Source: Aphelidium insulamus
Taxonomy: Eukaryota; Aphelidiomycota; Aphelidea; Aphelidiaceae
Length of the DNA: 64,000 nt
Assembly: GCA_036784855.1 (NCBI GenBank)
Contig: JAZDSV010000046.1
Coordinates: 35,331 to 99,330, forward strand
Reading direction: 5' to 3'
Part shown: piece after piece, positions 11,526 to 22,860 of the stretch
Layout of the letters: the number at the start of each line of letters is the position of its first letter
Position numbering within the stretch: position 1 is the first letter of the stretch
The notes under the pieces: generated by a model
Told to the model about the DNA's origin: nothing
Database searches by the model: none
The model's input: the letters and a program-made list of their open reading frames with translations, nothing else
Made by a program: the position numbers and the translations under genes

Positions 11526-12266
11526 CTAATCTGTTGGCTCAGCAGGAGGATCGTCAGCAGCGTCAGCAGGAGGTTCGTCAGCAGCGTCATCCGGAGGAGT
11601 GGCAGTTTTATCATGACCCATCTGCCAAAAGCTGAACGGGTAGAAGCGATATTCGTGGCGACCACGTCTAGCATCAGGATTGCAATCAGCTTGCGCATTC
11701 TCCCGCTTGATGCCAACCAGGCGCACGTCGTCTTGCTCCGTTGGCGCCGACAAGACCTTATTGAAAAAATTATATTTTTTTTCTACGGGGCACGAGACAA
11801 CATTGTTATCGTGCTCCATGCTGTTTCCATTGAGGCGCCGAGACTTCCACAAGCTGCTGCGTGTCGGATTATCAAGAACAGCGCTCGTGTCGGCGGTCAT
11901 GCTAGAGCCATCAGCCAGGTAGCAAGTGACAGTGGCATAGAATGGCTGGCTGTACGGAGTGATGAGGCGAATGAAGCCACCGACGGGAATTTGATCGAAA
12001 TGAAACGTTCGCTCCTCGAAGTTCTTCAATTTGGCCGACGGCGACAGTTTGCCTTCAACGGGATTATCTCGCACGACTCTGACACCCTTGACGATCTTCT
12101 TGAGCACCGTTGAAACAACCAGATTGCTATCTCCTGTCATGGACTTGAGTTCGGTGCTAGTGCCAATGGTTGCATCGCACGCCACAGAAGTGGCAGACGC
12201 GGCATTAGCCAGAGCTGCAATCACCAAGAGTGCCACGCGGTAGTTTGCGTTCATAGAAATTTGCAT
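11526..12266 (-). CDS. secreted four-cysteine protein, divergent third member
   Basis: A 246-residue single-exon protein upstream of the giant surface gene, same strand. It has a signal peptide (YRVALLVIAALANAASA). The motif order matches the tandem pair at 1485-3052: FHFDQIPV for their FHYDQVKV, VTCYL for TRCYF, SSLWK for GSLWR, and VRLVGIK...DCNP for VGVRGSDCKP. All four cysteines are in the same order (VACDA, VTCYL, VSCPV, ADCNP). The extra C-terminus is an acidic tail of DDAADEPPAD-type repeats that the pair lacks. Homology is inferred from shared motif order, because overall identity is low. Confidence 0.7.
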   Translation of the reverse strand: MQISMNANYRVALLVIAALANAASATSVACDATIGTSTELKSMTGDSNLVVSTVLKKIVKGVRVVRDNPVEGKLSPSAKLKNFEERTFHFDQIPVGGFIRLITPYSQPFYATVTCYLADGSSMTADTSAVLDNPTRSSLWKSRRLNGNSMEHDNNVVSCPVEKKYNFFNKVLSAPTEQDDVRLVGIKRENAQADCNPDARRGRHEYRFYPFSFWQMGHDKTATPPDDAADEPPADAADDPPAEPTD

Positions 12267-13012
12267 AGTCGAGTATATGATGTGTTGTTGTTATGTTTTT
12301 GTCGAGAGCATGCATGCCGTTCTTATAGTTTTGCGATGAAACACTTGTGTAACCGCGACGTTACACACGCTCAATTTTCGGCCAATTGTCATACGCGAGC
12401 TGAAACCGTTGTGTAACGCTTCGGTTGCACAAGATTGGGCTTTCAACGCGTTGTGTCACGTGAGGCGAAACGCGGTGATTTTCTTGCTACATTGTGCAAC
12501 AGCGCAATAAATGGATAAGTAAATGCCGAGTACGTAAGCAATTAGGTAGCGAAGTTATCTACAGTATCTAGATACATGCTTGATCAAGAACGTAACTGCT
12601 TCTACATCGTACTTGTAACGAATGGTTCTTATTAAGTATTTGTGTCAACCGATACACGTTAAGAACTAGATGTGAAGGCCTCAATATACGCAATATTGCT
12701 ATGCCGCATTTAGAATTCAGCTCCAGTCGATGATGTAGTCATGAACATATTGCATTGCGAATGTGGGCAACGGACCTATAACGACCGTGCAATGGGTAGG
12801 ACGCGGTCGCCTCAAACTGGTTACCCTATGGATTCCTTGTAGCCACGCGCACAACAACAAGTGTGCACCGGGCAGAGAGCGCGTTACATAATGCATCTCC
12901 CCGCCCGGCTTAGTGGCAGGCACTTGTACAGATAAAGATGGAATGCATGCATGCATGCATATGGATGCATTACACGCATGCATGTCAGGCACTGATAGAA
13001 GAATGAAGTGGA
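12267..13012. other. intergenic region, divergent upstream DNA
   Basis: Separates two divergently transcribed genes. AT-rich, with a short (GCAT)n run near 12939-12980. Open frames here are short and not protein-like. No RNA gene recognised. Confidence 0.5.
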
Positions 13013-14550
13013 ATGAGTGAAGTGCATGAAGTGAAGTCGAAAGAAGAAGAAGTAAAAACAATTAGGGTCAAGGTCAGACACGACAATTGTACAACACAAA
13101 TGTGGACAATTGTCGCGGGCACTTATGAGCGCCTTCTGCTCGGCATTGACGCGGCCGTGTCGTCGGTGTCATCTGCCAGCGTGGATGCACCACGTGCAGA
13201 TGCCGTAGAGAGTAACGAGAACAACGATGACACCAGTGATATGGCGGCAAATGTCGCGCTCAGCATGTCGATCGCGTACTCGCCGCACATTGGCGCCATC
13301 ACGTGCGTGGCCGTCAGCGACAACGGACTGCTGGCCACCGGTTCCACGGACGAGGTGGTGCGCGTGTATGATGTGCGGCGCCGTAAAGAGGTGGGGTCGC
13401 TGCATCAGCACCGCGGCACCATAACCGCGCTCGAGTTCCACGGCACGGCGCATCTGTTCACCGCCAGTGCCGATGGGCAGATTGCACTGTATCGCACGCG
13501 CGACTGGGAGCTGCTGCACATATTTCCGTCACACGTTGGCGCCGCGGCTTCGTCGTCGTCGTCGTCGTCGTCGAGAGGAAAGTCGGCGGCCGACAGCAGT
13601 AAACACGGCAAGAGCGTCAAGGCCACACATCGCAAAGGCGGCAAGGCCACCACGCGCCAACTGCCGGCCAAGAAGCGCGTGGACGAGGACGGTAAACCGC
13701 TCCCCAAGCGCACCCGGTTCCACATCAATGACCCGGACGCCGCCCCGGCCATCCCCATTGTCGCCATCGCCGTGCACCCGTCCGGCAAGCTGATGGTGTC
13801 GCTGGCGGAGGATCGCACGCTGCGTTTGTGGGATTTGGCACGTGCGCGGCCCGCATTCACCACCAAATTAGCGCTCCCGGTAGCGGATAGCAGTGCCGCC
13901 ACGCCCACGCACAACCAGGCTCTCTTCATGCGGCTTGGGTGAGTTTATATGTAAATGTATATATTTCTAATAAATATAGAGCCATGCTGCCGCTGAGTGT
14001 CAAATGGCACCCGGATGGGCGTCGATACGCGGTGCTGTACGAGCACGCTGTGCAAGTGTTCGACTCTGCGCAACCTGCGGCAGATTCGGATGGCAGCGCC
14101 GGGACATATCAACAGCAATTCTTCCTGGACAAGCCGCGTCTGCAGCGGTTCCACTCAATGCAGTTCATGGGCGACTGGCTGATCACTGGCTGCGAGGACG
14201 GTGTGGTGCGGTGCTACTCGCTATCTACCACATCCGATGCCGGTGCCCGTGATGGCAAGGCAGCAAGCAGCAGCACGCTGGGAGTGTCGTTCCGTGCGCA
14301 CGACACCCGCGTCAAGGATCTGTGTCTGGTCGACACTGCTCAGGGAACGTTTCTGGTCACGGCGGGTTCTGGCGGCGAGCTCCGTGTCTGGTCGATATCA
14401 TCAGCGTCATCTGCGGCAGAAGAAGAAAGTTCTTTGGCCGCCGAGCTGTGCGCCGTGCACAAGTGTGGAATGCGCGTGACCTGCGCCTCCGTTTATGTGC
14501 CGGTGGCGTCTCGTCCGCAGCTGATAACAGCGGCTACAGAAGAAGAATGA
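13013..14550 (+). CDS. MAK11: Mak11/PAK1IP1-type WD40 protein of 60S ribosome biogenesis
   Basis: Exons 13013-13938 and 13980-14550, with a 41-nt GT-AG intron, give 498 residues. The opening (TIVAGTYERLLLG), then HIGAITCVAVSDNGLLATGS, DEVVRVYDVR and LHQHRGTITALEF match the signature order of Mak11/PAK1IP1. Further WD repeats follow at GKLMVSLAEDRTLRLWDL, LPLSVKWHPDG and GDWLITGCEDGVVRCYS. A Ser/Lys-rich insert lies at about 180-240. The family acts in pre-60S assembly in the nucleolus. An internal ATG near 13100 is an alternative start that keeps the whole WD region. Confidence 0.85.
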
Positions 14551-14630
14551 TGCACCGAGAGCGTTATGTCATAGATTCTATTCTTTTATATTTATCGTAA
14601 GAGATGCCGCCAGGACAATGCCAGCAATAT

Positions 14631-15657
14631 TCACGCAATCTGTCGCCAGCGCATGATGGCGTCGTCGGCACGAGCGTCTGCGAAATCCAGTGCATATTCG
14701 GCGCGCTGTTTGCCGGCCAGTCTTGCCCGCAGCCACCCAAACACTCCGCCGCTCTTTTTGCCATCTGTAGATTTCTTCTCTTCTTCAGTGTCTCCGATGT
14801 CACTGTTGTCGCCGCCGGCTTCGGTGTCAGCGGCGCCATCACTGCTGTTTGTAGTGGACTTTGTGTCTTCATTGGAGGTTCCATTTAATGTGGCGTCTCG
14901 CAGTCCCTCCAGCAGCGCTTGTCGTCGCTGGAATGTGGATGCGTGTTTGGCTGCCAGCTGCTCGATGGCGTCGCGCAACCACACCGTCCATTCGTACTTG
15001 TCATTGGCGGTGCGGCACAGGAATATCGATCGCTCAAGGGGAGGTGCAGAAGCTTTGGAGGTGTCACCGGTTACTCCTTCAGGCACAGCTGGAGTGGTGT
15101 CAAACACCTGCACCAGGCTGAATGTGATGGCGGCCACGCTGTTGACACCGCCACTAGTAGCCTTTGCACCTCGGCGATTGTTATTGTTCATTGCCTCGGA
15201 AGCCAGGATCGCCATGTCCGACGATACCGGCAGTTCGCCCGATTCACCAACGGACGGAATGCCGCTGGCCAGCCAGCAGTCTATTAGTGGCAGTACACGG
15301 CGTACCGTGAACCGTTCGCCGTCCTCATCAGCACGGCCACCGCTGCGGCTCTCCAGCATGGCGCCGGGCGAAGCGAGGAAACTGACGCGGCGCCGGGCCG
15401 TCTCTGTTGCGCCCGTGTAGAATCGGTCTGGACGATCCTGTGACAGGGTGTCGGTAGCGTACACAAAGCAGTCGTTGAACAACAGCACTTTGACGAACGC
15501 GGATGCGCCTCCCGTGTGCCGGTGTACCTTGTACATGTGTCCTGCCATTCATTGTTAATATTAATATGGATCCATACATACATACACACACAGGTACAAA
15601 CATACATACACACATACCACTATAGACATACATACATTCACACATACATACATACAT

Positions 15658-15688
<31 letters not shown>

Positions 15689-17280
15689 TACATACACACA
15701 CACACACACACATACATACATACATACATACATCCAACTATAGACATACATACACACACACACACACACATACATTTACATACATACATACATAAATACA
15801 TACAGATAACCATATACGGCTATGGACAACAAAAATACAAACCTTCTTCCAACAGCTCACGAGTGGGAGTGAGCAGAATGGGAACAACTTGCGCGGCTGA
15901 ACCACTGCCAGCACCACATAGCGTGGCCATGTCGGTCACGGAGCAGCACGAGTCTGCCACCACCACGGAATTACTGCCACCACCACCTTCAATCTCCTCG
16001 GGCGTCATGCAACGTCGAATGGCCTTTTGCACGGCCAGAAATCGCAGCCGCTTCTGCCACACAATATCGGTGCGCAGTGGTTGAAGGAGTTTGTTGGTAC
16101 GGCACAGCAGCTGCTCCAGAGTTTGGTGGTCGGGGTGGGTGGCTGGCATGGCATTCCACACGCGCGTCAACCCCTCTTCCAGCTGCAGCCACGCTTGCAA
16201 CGGCAGCAAGTACATGGCGGTCAGACCCAGGCCGCGACAGAAGGGCATGGCTTCGACTTGTCGCCACTGTGCCGTCCAGCGCTTCTTAGCACTGTCGGCG
16301 GGGGACGACACGTTGCCGGGAATGTCTGCAGCCAGCAGCTTGGCCAGCACCGACATCATGCGCTCATAGCGCCGCATAAACATGTCGACAGCTTCAAAGA
16401 CCGCGGCGTCGCCAAGGATCTCGGCGCGCAGAGTACGCACGAAGGCCACTTCACCCGCGTTGGCGGACACAGTGCCACTGTAGCTACCACTCAGCTCCGT
16501 CTGCATCATGAGGGCGTCGCACAACCGCCGCCACAGCGCCACCAGAGCCAGGATCATGTTTTTGGCGCGCGTGCACAGCAAGTACAGATCGGCGTCGTCA
16601 CCGTCCGTTGCCGCCACGCCACCCTCACCGCCGGTAGCCAGCCCGTAGCGCGCCGCGTCACCGATAATCGGATTCAAAAAGTGCGTGTAGAACTGGCGCA
16701 GCTGGGCCATTGTGGGCGCGAGGTGGGCGTGCAGCATCTGATGCAGGTGCTGGAAGCGCTGCGCACAATTCTCATACGCCACCGGGTGAATGGTGGGGAA
16801 CTGCTTGGAGGGTTGCGTGCGGCGCTGCTCATTGTTCAGCTGTTGATGCTGCTGGCGACGCTGGAACGGGCCCAGCTCTTCGTGAGTCGTGGCGGCCTTG
16901 TCCAGCACGGGCGAGCCGGGTGGACGCGACTTCATGCTCAGCGGCGGCGAGGGCGGCATGTCACAAATTGCAATAGTGCGACTGCTGCTCGTCACGGCCA
17001 GCTGGCGCTGCAGCATCGCGTTCAGGGTGTCGGCGTACGCGCCCGACGACAGCGACTTGATGAGGGTGGAGGAGCGGGGCGACGGCGCCGGTGTCTTGGC
17101 GGTGGTTGGGGCATCCACGCTCACCGCCACCACCGTCTCCTCTGCGCTGACAAAACTCTGCGCGTCACCATCCGCGTCCACTCCCGGTACCAACGATGAC
17201 GGCGAAGCATCCGCCGCGGTACAAATGTCGGCCACTGTCGACATGTTTATCATTTGATTGCTTATCTTTTGCTGCGCCAC
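14631..17280 (-). CDS. RhoGEF-like protein with divergent DH domain and PH domain
   Basis: Exons 17280-15843 and 15541-14631, joined over a 301-nt intron, give about 782 residues. Residues 1-160 are disordered and Ser/Pro-rich. A helical DH-like region at about 165-460 ends with LLPLQAWLQLEEGL...THPDHQTLEQLL, where a canonical DH domain has PVQRIPRY and then a helix; the arginines are missing. A PH-like domain begins at GHMYKVHRH, continues with VLLFNDCFVYAT and ends near KYEWTVWLRDAI. It would activate a Rho-type GTPase if the divergent DH still works. Starts at 17253 or 17244 are possible. The C-terminus has an acidic stretch and a Trp-containing tail. Confidence 0.65.
15560..15800. repeat. 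(CATA)n/(CA)n microsatellite inside the RhoGEF intron
   Basis: Long imperfect run of CATA and CA units filling most of the intron between 15541 and 15843. It explains the Thr/His/Tyr and Cys/Val/Tyr-rich spurious ORFs on both strands. Confidence 0.95.
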
Positions 17281-17878
17281 ATTTTGCGCGATTATTGTCC
17301 CTGTGGGCGTCGCTGATTGGCTGATTGGTGCGCCTCAATTTAGTCTGATTATTCATTAAACGTTGCACCGTTGGTTGCCCGAGTGCGTGTTGACATATAC
17401 AAAATATACTTCAGTTCACAGTGATGGACTCCATGCGGAGTAAAGCGGTGTGGTCAGCCGTCGCACTGCATGAAAAAGTTTGCAGGTACCGCTGCCGCTT
17501 GTGGATGTTGTATGTTGTGTCGTGGATTGCCATGCACCTGTTATTTAATTAGCAGCTCGTTAGAAGTGTGTTTTTTTTGCTACGCGGCTACATAACTTCC
17601 CAAACTTTATTTCAATCGTTGGTATCTTTATTGCAAAATGTTTGTTGACTAGAAGACATGCTGCTTCGCTTTCTAGTTGGCTCAGTAACTCAGTAAGTTG
17701 CTTTACACAAAGTTTGCGAGGATATTTAGCATCCATGATTTTCTTTTTTAGCCAATTAAGCCACCAAATTATTGCTTTACATTTTGTATTACTGAAGCGA
17801 AAGAAGCGATAGAAGGTGCATAAGTGATCTGCAATGTATTTAAGTTACCCAGCTTAATCATCTCAAATTATTTCAATC
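17281..17878. other. intergenic region, divergent upstream DNA
   Basis: Between the RhoGEF-like gene (minus) and ERH (plus). AT-rich; no convincing ORF or RNA gene seen. Confidence 0.5.
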
Positions 17879-18323
17879 ATGGCCCACACAATATTGCTCA
17901 TCCAGCTGGCCAAAGGCAACGAGGCTACGCGCACCTACCAAGACTATGATACGCTAGTGCAGGCACTGGAAGGCATGTAGTATACCCACATATTCACACA
18001 TGCAAGTGAGGTGGGCCACCGCCTAATGCACCATCTGTGTGTAGGCGTGATCAAGATCTACGAGAACCAGCTGCTGGAGCTGAACCCGGGCGTGCGCGAC
18101 TTTACCTACGACGTCAAGGAGCTGCACACATTCATAGACTATATGGGCGACCTGGTGGCGCTGGTGTACGTACACATAGAGAGATGTATCTATGAATTTG
18201 CACTGATAATATTACGTATGTAGGCTGGACCCGCGCACCTGCTCATACTTGCCGCACGACCGCTCCTGGATAAAGTCGCAGATTAATGCGCACTTGCGGA
18301 AGGCTGCCGGACTGACGCGCTAA
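17879..18323 (+). CDS. ERH: enhancer of rudimentary homolog (ERH)
   Basis: Exons 17879-17972, 18045-18165 and 18224-18323 give 104 residues, the same length as animal ERH. The start MAHTILLIQ, TRTYQDYDTLVQALEG, then IKIYENQL, FTYDVKELHTFIDYMGDLVALV and the tail RSWIKSQI follow the family from end to end. ERH is a small dimeric nuclear protein linked to mRNA processing and, in fission yeast, to Mmi1-dependent RNA elimination. The first intron starts with GCATGT; only this GC donor gives the GVIK junction in frame. The second uses GTACGT. Whole-length agreement makes the splice model secure. Confidence 0.93.
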
Positions 18324-18528
18324 GCATCGTCATTTGTAGCAATGAAGACATATTATTGCATAATTATTATTATACATACATAATACTGAATTGAAATGCT
18401 TCATATGCATTTGTCATTGAGGTTGCCAACATGCGATATGTTGTGCATACATCGAACATCCCATAGCAGTCAAGATTATTTATTTTCATTAAGCAAGAAG
18501 TTCATACAGACGAGCCGCACACGGCGCA

Positions 18529-21500
18529 CTATTGCGGACCCTTGGCGGCAATCTCCTCCACGGACTCCTTGAACAGCGGCAGGAGGTCGGCTATGCGACT
18601 CTTGGCACTGAATGTGTGCATGGGACCGTTTGCATTCCACTCGCACACCACCACCATCCCGTTGAACAGTTTGGCCGAGATGTAAAATTTCTGCGAAGAT
18701 ATGTTATCACGAAGATACATACATACATTTATATATATATTAGTATATGAATAAACTTTAACGTACCGTGGCACTGGGCTGGTGTAGAGTGGGAATGTTG
18801 GCGGCCGACAGACGCTTCTTCAACTCGTCGACAGTGCCACCACAGGTCACACTGAATGTGAGTGCAGGTGCCGCAGCATCACCCAGCGTCGCCATGAACG
18901 TCGGCTGATCCACCACACCCGCCTCGCCCTCCACACACAGCACAAACACCGGCACCAGCGCCTGGAAGTAGAACACGTCCACACTGTTCTTCAGCGCGAT
19001 CTGCAGCAGGTTGGTCGGGTCGGCCTTCTGCACCTGGCCACTGAATGCCAGCTGCAGGTCCACATCGTGCGACTGTCCGGGCGGCAGTGGGTGCGGCAGG
19101 GAGAGTGGCTGCGCGGGAACAATACCGAAACTGTTCTTGTTGAACTGGATGGCGAAATCCGTAAGGGGCGCCATGGACTTGTTCTGCAGCGACAGGTGCA
19201 GGTAGACGGAGCCCTGTTTGCGCAAAAAGTACCCGGCCACTTCCAGGCCCTTGCCTTGCTGTGCACTCAACAGAGTTTGCTTGACACTCTGCACCGCCAG
19301 CAGAGTGGTAAGTCCGCCAAATGCGGCGGTGGACGGCGACGATGACGCTGGCGCCGATGAAGTGGAACGCGTGGGCGAGCCAGAAGCGGACACCGGAGCC
19401 GACGTGGTGGTAAACACCGATGCCGCCGCCGGCACTCCATCGCCCATAATGTCAAACAGAGCCGGCGCGGCACCGCCCGACAAACTTGTCTTGACCGGCG
19501 ACACCGACCCCGAGCCGGGTTGCATCACCACCACATCGCCGCCACCGCCAAAGTCCAGATCAAGCAGGTCGCCCACGCCGTTATTGCTGGCGGGAGTGGC
19601 ACCGTCGCCACCGCCAGCCGCACCTGCTTCGTCATCGCTTTCCGCTTCCTTTTCTTTGCCGGCCAGTGGCGCCGCATAGGACGACGCCACCGACAAGAAT
19701 GCACTCGGTGGCTTGTGGTAGATGGAGGCGATGGTGCACAGGTAGCTGGTGAGCTCCGTCAGCAGTGAATTGCTCAACATGGGCCCGTCCACAGAGATTG
19801 CGGGCTTCTCCGCCAGCACCACAGCCTTGGCCGCTTGCGGGTCGGACGACAGCAGGCGCCAGTAGATGTACGCCTTGTCGCGCAGGTCGGCCGACTCGCC
19901 GGTGGTGGTTGCTGTCTGAAGCACTTTTTGTACAAGATCCTGTGCCTGTTGCGGTTTCTTCAAGAACAATTTCACCGTCGTTGTCAGCAGTTGCAATTGA
20001 ACCTATAAAAGTTATAATTGTATGTGTTCATGTAATAATAACACCAACAAACCTGCGGTGGCTCCACTTTAAAGGTTTCGAGGAAAAACTCGACCAGCTC
20101 GTTGGCATTTTCAATCTTTTGCGCATACTCTCCCACAATCCAGATCATGGACGCCTTGGCCTCGGGTTCATCCAGCGACTCCAGATTCTCACACAGAGCC
20201 GGAATGATGGCCTCGTAGCGGTTTGGGTACTTGCGGAAGATGTCCTTGATGACAATGATGGACTCTTGCACAACGTAGTTGACCTTGTTCTTCATCAGGT
20301 CTAGCAGGGCGGCGACACAACGCTCCGCTGCCGACTCGATCTTGATGGCACATCGTCCAATAGCGCGCACGCTCTTGCGCACAAAGTCCACGTCCACTTC
20401 ATTGGCATATCTGAAAAGTCATTTAATTATTCACTCTATGTACACGTACTCTTTGAGCTCGCTGATGACTTGATCGACGTTCTTCTCGCTGGCCAGTTTG
20501 ATAATGATTTCAAGCTTCTCCAGTTTGACGTAGGGCGGGTCATTGTACTTGCAAAAGAAGACGCGCATCTCCGTGTTGAGCATCTCGGGGCGGCGCTGCA
20601 GAATCAAGTTCATATTGCGCAGCGCCACATATTGCACTTCAGCCGGTGCCGACAGCAGTGTCACTAGATAACATTAATTAGATTTATAAATAAGAAACAC
20701 AATGAATAATGAGACTAACCAAGAGGCGGAGTAAGCTTCTTCACCAGGAGGTTGTACGGCTCTTCGGCACGGATGTGGTCCAGCAGCAGGACCAGCACCT
20801 TGACGGCCGACATGACAACACTGGCATTGTTATGTTGGAGTCGAGGCAGAACTCGCTCGGCCACCTGTTCCGCCTCCTTGCTGTCGGTAGGTACGTACAG
20901 CGCCAACGCCTCCAGAATGGAGATCTGTCCCCACTCGGTGCACTCATTTAGCGCCGTGAGCAACTTGTTCACCAGCGCCGCGTTAAGGAAGAAGATATCC
21001 TTTTGCGGGCTGGCCTCACGGATCTCCAGCAGTGCGCCCACACTGTTGGCAATGACCATGGGGTTGGGGTCGGCCAGCAGGTCCTGCAGCGTGGTGATGA
21101 AGCCATTGTCGACGCACAGCGACGGGCTGAGATCGTAGAGCTTGCTGACGCACAGCGCGGCCGTCTTGCGCACGTACGGATGATCGTCCTTGAGACCTTT
21201 GCGCAGTGGCTCACTAATGTAGTCGAGGATCTTTTGCACGCGCAAACAGCCCATTGTCCGTATGGCCAGCGCTCTGATCAGCGGGTTTGGCTCGTCGGCG
21301 TCCTGCAATTGTTACACAATAGTAAAGTGCATCGAAGATTATACATTGTACACACAGCTATAGACATACATACACCATCCACTACATATATATAAGTTTA
21401 CCATAACATAAACCCACCTTGACAAAGGTATTGACGGCGAGAATGACCAGCTCTGGCTGCGACTTGGCGTAGTTGATGAGATAGAGGTAGACCAGCTTCT

Positions 21501-21853
21501 TCAACTCCAGATCTTCCGTCTGCATGTTCTTCACCACATCGGCAAACAGCATGCTGACATCCTTGCCCACGGTCATGTTGGCAATCACCCGCTTCACGGC
21601 GTCCTTGCGCTTGTCCTTGGTGTCGGCGTTCAACTCGGCCTTCAATTCAAAGGTCTCTCCTGCATGTGAATGGTGAGGTGTGTACATCAGTAAATGAATA
21701 TAGTGAATGAGTGTGTGGAGATGGCTGCCCACATACACCACACCGATACATACACCACATAGACACACAGCAGTACACACCTTTCTTGGCAGCCGTGGCC
21801 GCATTAAAGAACTTTGGCTTGAACATGTCGGCAACAGCTTGTACTCTGTCCAT
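18529..21853 (-). CDS. AP-1/AP-2 complex beta-adaptin
   Basis: Seven exons (21853-21781, 21659-21418, 21302-20720, 20663-20450, 20410-20053, 20002-18767, 18690-18529) give 955 residues, the usual length of a beta large chain. The trunk has the diagnostic order [78 protein letters not shown] and [15 protein letters not shown]. The hinge at about 600-740 is Gly/Ala/Ser-rich and holds LLDLDF near 637, a clathrin-box motif. The C-terminal ear ends at [11 protein letters not shown]. It would load cargo and clathrin on trans-Golgi, endosome or plasma membranes. Whether it serves AP-1, AP-2 or both cannot be told. It starts 169 bp from the divergent Sec61 gamma gene. Confidence 0.93.
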
Positions 21854-22022
21854 GGCTGACTATGTCTGGTCTCACCGAGAGTGCGTGGCTGTATATGGAG
21901 AGGCGAAGAGCGACGAGAGAAGAGAGCGAGAGAGAAGCGAAAATGTATTTTCAGAGAGCGAGTGCAATGGCAAACACACTCGCAAAGCTTCTCCATAATC
22001 AAGCGTTAATATACAACAAGCC

Positions 22023-22509
22023 ATGTCCAAGGCCGCCGCCTCCACCGCTTCCACAAACGTCAACGCCGCCATCAGCGCCGCTCCTGGTGGCGAGTACTTG
22101 GCCCTGATCACGGAGGGACCGCGCGAGTTTGTCAAGGAGTCCATTCACCTGGTGAACCGGTGCACAAAGCCTGACCGACGGGGTGCGTCCTCTATGTCTG
22201 TCTCCCTGTCTGTGTATATGCGTGCATGCATGCAGATCCCTTGCGTATACGCATGTATATATATGTACGGCCATATGTAGCAGCCACTAATTGCCCACGC
22301 AGAGTTTATCAAGGTCTCTCAGGCCGTCGCCCTTGGCTTCTGTATTATGGGCTTTATCGGCTTCTTTGTCAAGCTCATTCACATTCCCATCAACAACATT
22401 ATTGTGTACGTTTCCGTAACTTTATACGAATGATTGCTGTTTTGTGTACATATGTGTGCATGCGTGTTATTGCACGTTGATGAATGGTTTTAGGCACTTG
22501 TGTAATATT

Positions 22510-22548
<39 letters not shown>

Positions 22549-22704
22549 TAGGAGAGCTTCTGTATTGTATCTGTGTTATGACTGGAAAGGGGCTTATATA
22601 TAACATATTGGTCTCTGATGTATGCTACAGTTGTCTGTGTTGTTATAATTCATTCAATACTCAGACTTTGCGCTAATTATAAACTTTGTAGGGGCGCTGC
22701 TTGA
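22023..22704 (+). CDS. Sec61 gamma subunit of the ER translocon
   Basis: Exons 22023-22182, 22303-22405 and 22692-22704 give 91 residues. After a short Ala-rich N-terminus come [18 protein letters not shown], then [19 protein letters not shown], the tail-anchored helix of Sec61 gamma/Sss1. The last exon is only 13 nt and encodes the end of Val, then Gly-Ala-Ala and stop, which matches the usual short tail after NNIIV. The donor for that intron is GTACGT, a form used repeatedly in this window. Reading straight through instead gives a nine-residue tail ending at 22433; I prefer the spliced form. The long second intron carries a (TA)n run near 22515-22540. Confidence 0.9.
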
Positions 22705-22860
22705 GTCTTGACATATTGCCACGGTTAATGCAGGCACCAATAAAGCTTCATTGACACAATTGACTTGAATAAGTACATAAAGCTTGTCTTGACATTAAAT
22801 TTGTGATGTAAACGAATAGCGCCATAAGCGAAAGAACAAAAATATATTTGGATATGTTCA

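Noticed and set aside
12717-13061. 114-codon minus ORF starting with a Leu run
   Set aside because: Overlaps the start of Mak11 and consists of the reverse of an A/G-rich leader; no protein-like features.
15328-15813. Cys/Val/Tyr-rich ORF
   Set aside because: Translation of a CATA/CA microsatellite within an intron.
16027-17199. 390-codon plus-strand ORF
   Set aside because: Antisense of the RhoGEF-like exon; the minus frame has the DH-like pattern and splices to a PH domain.
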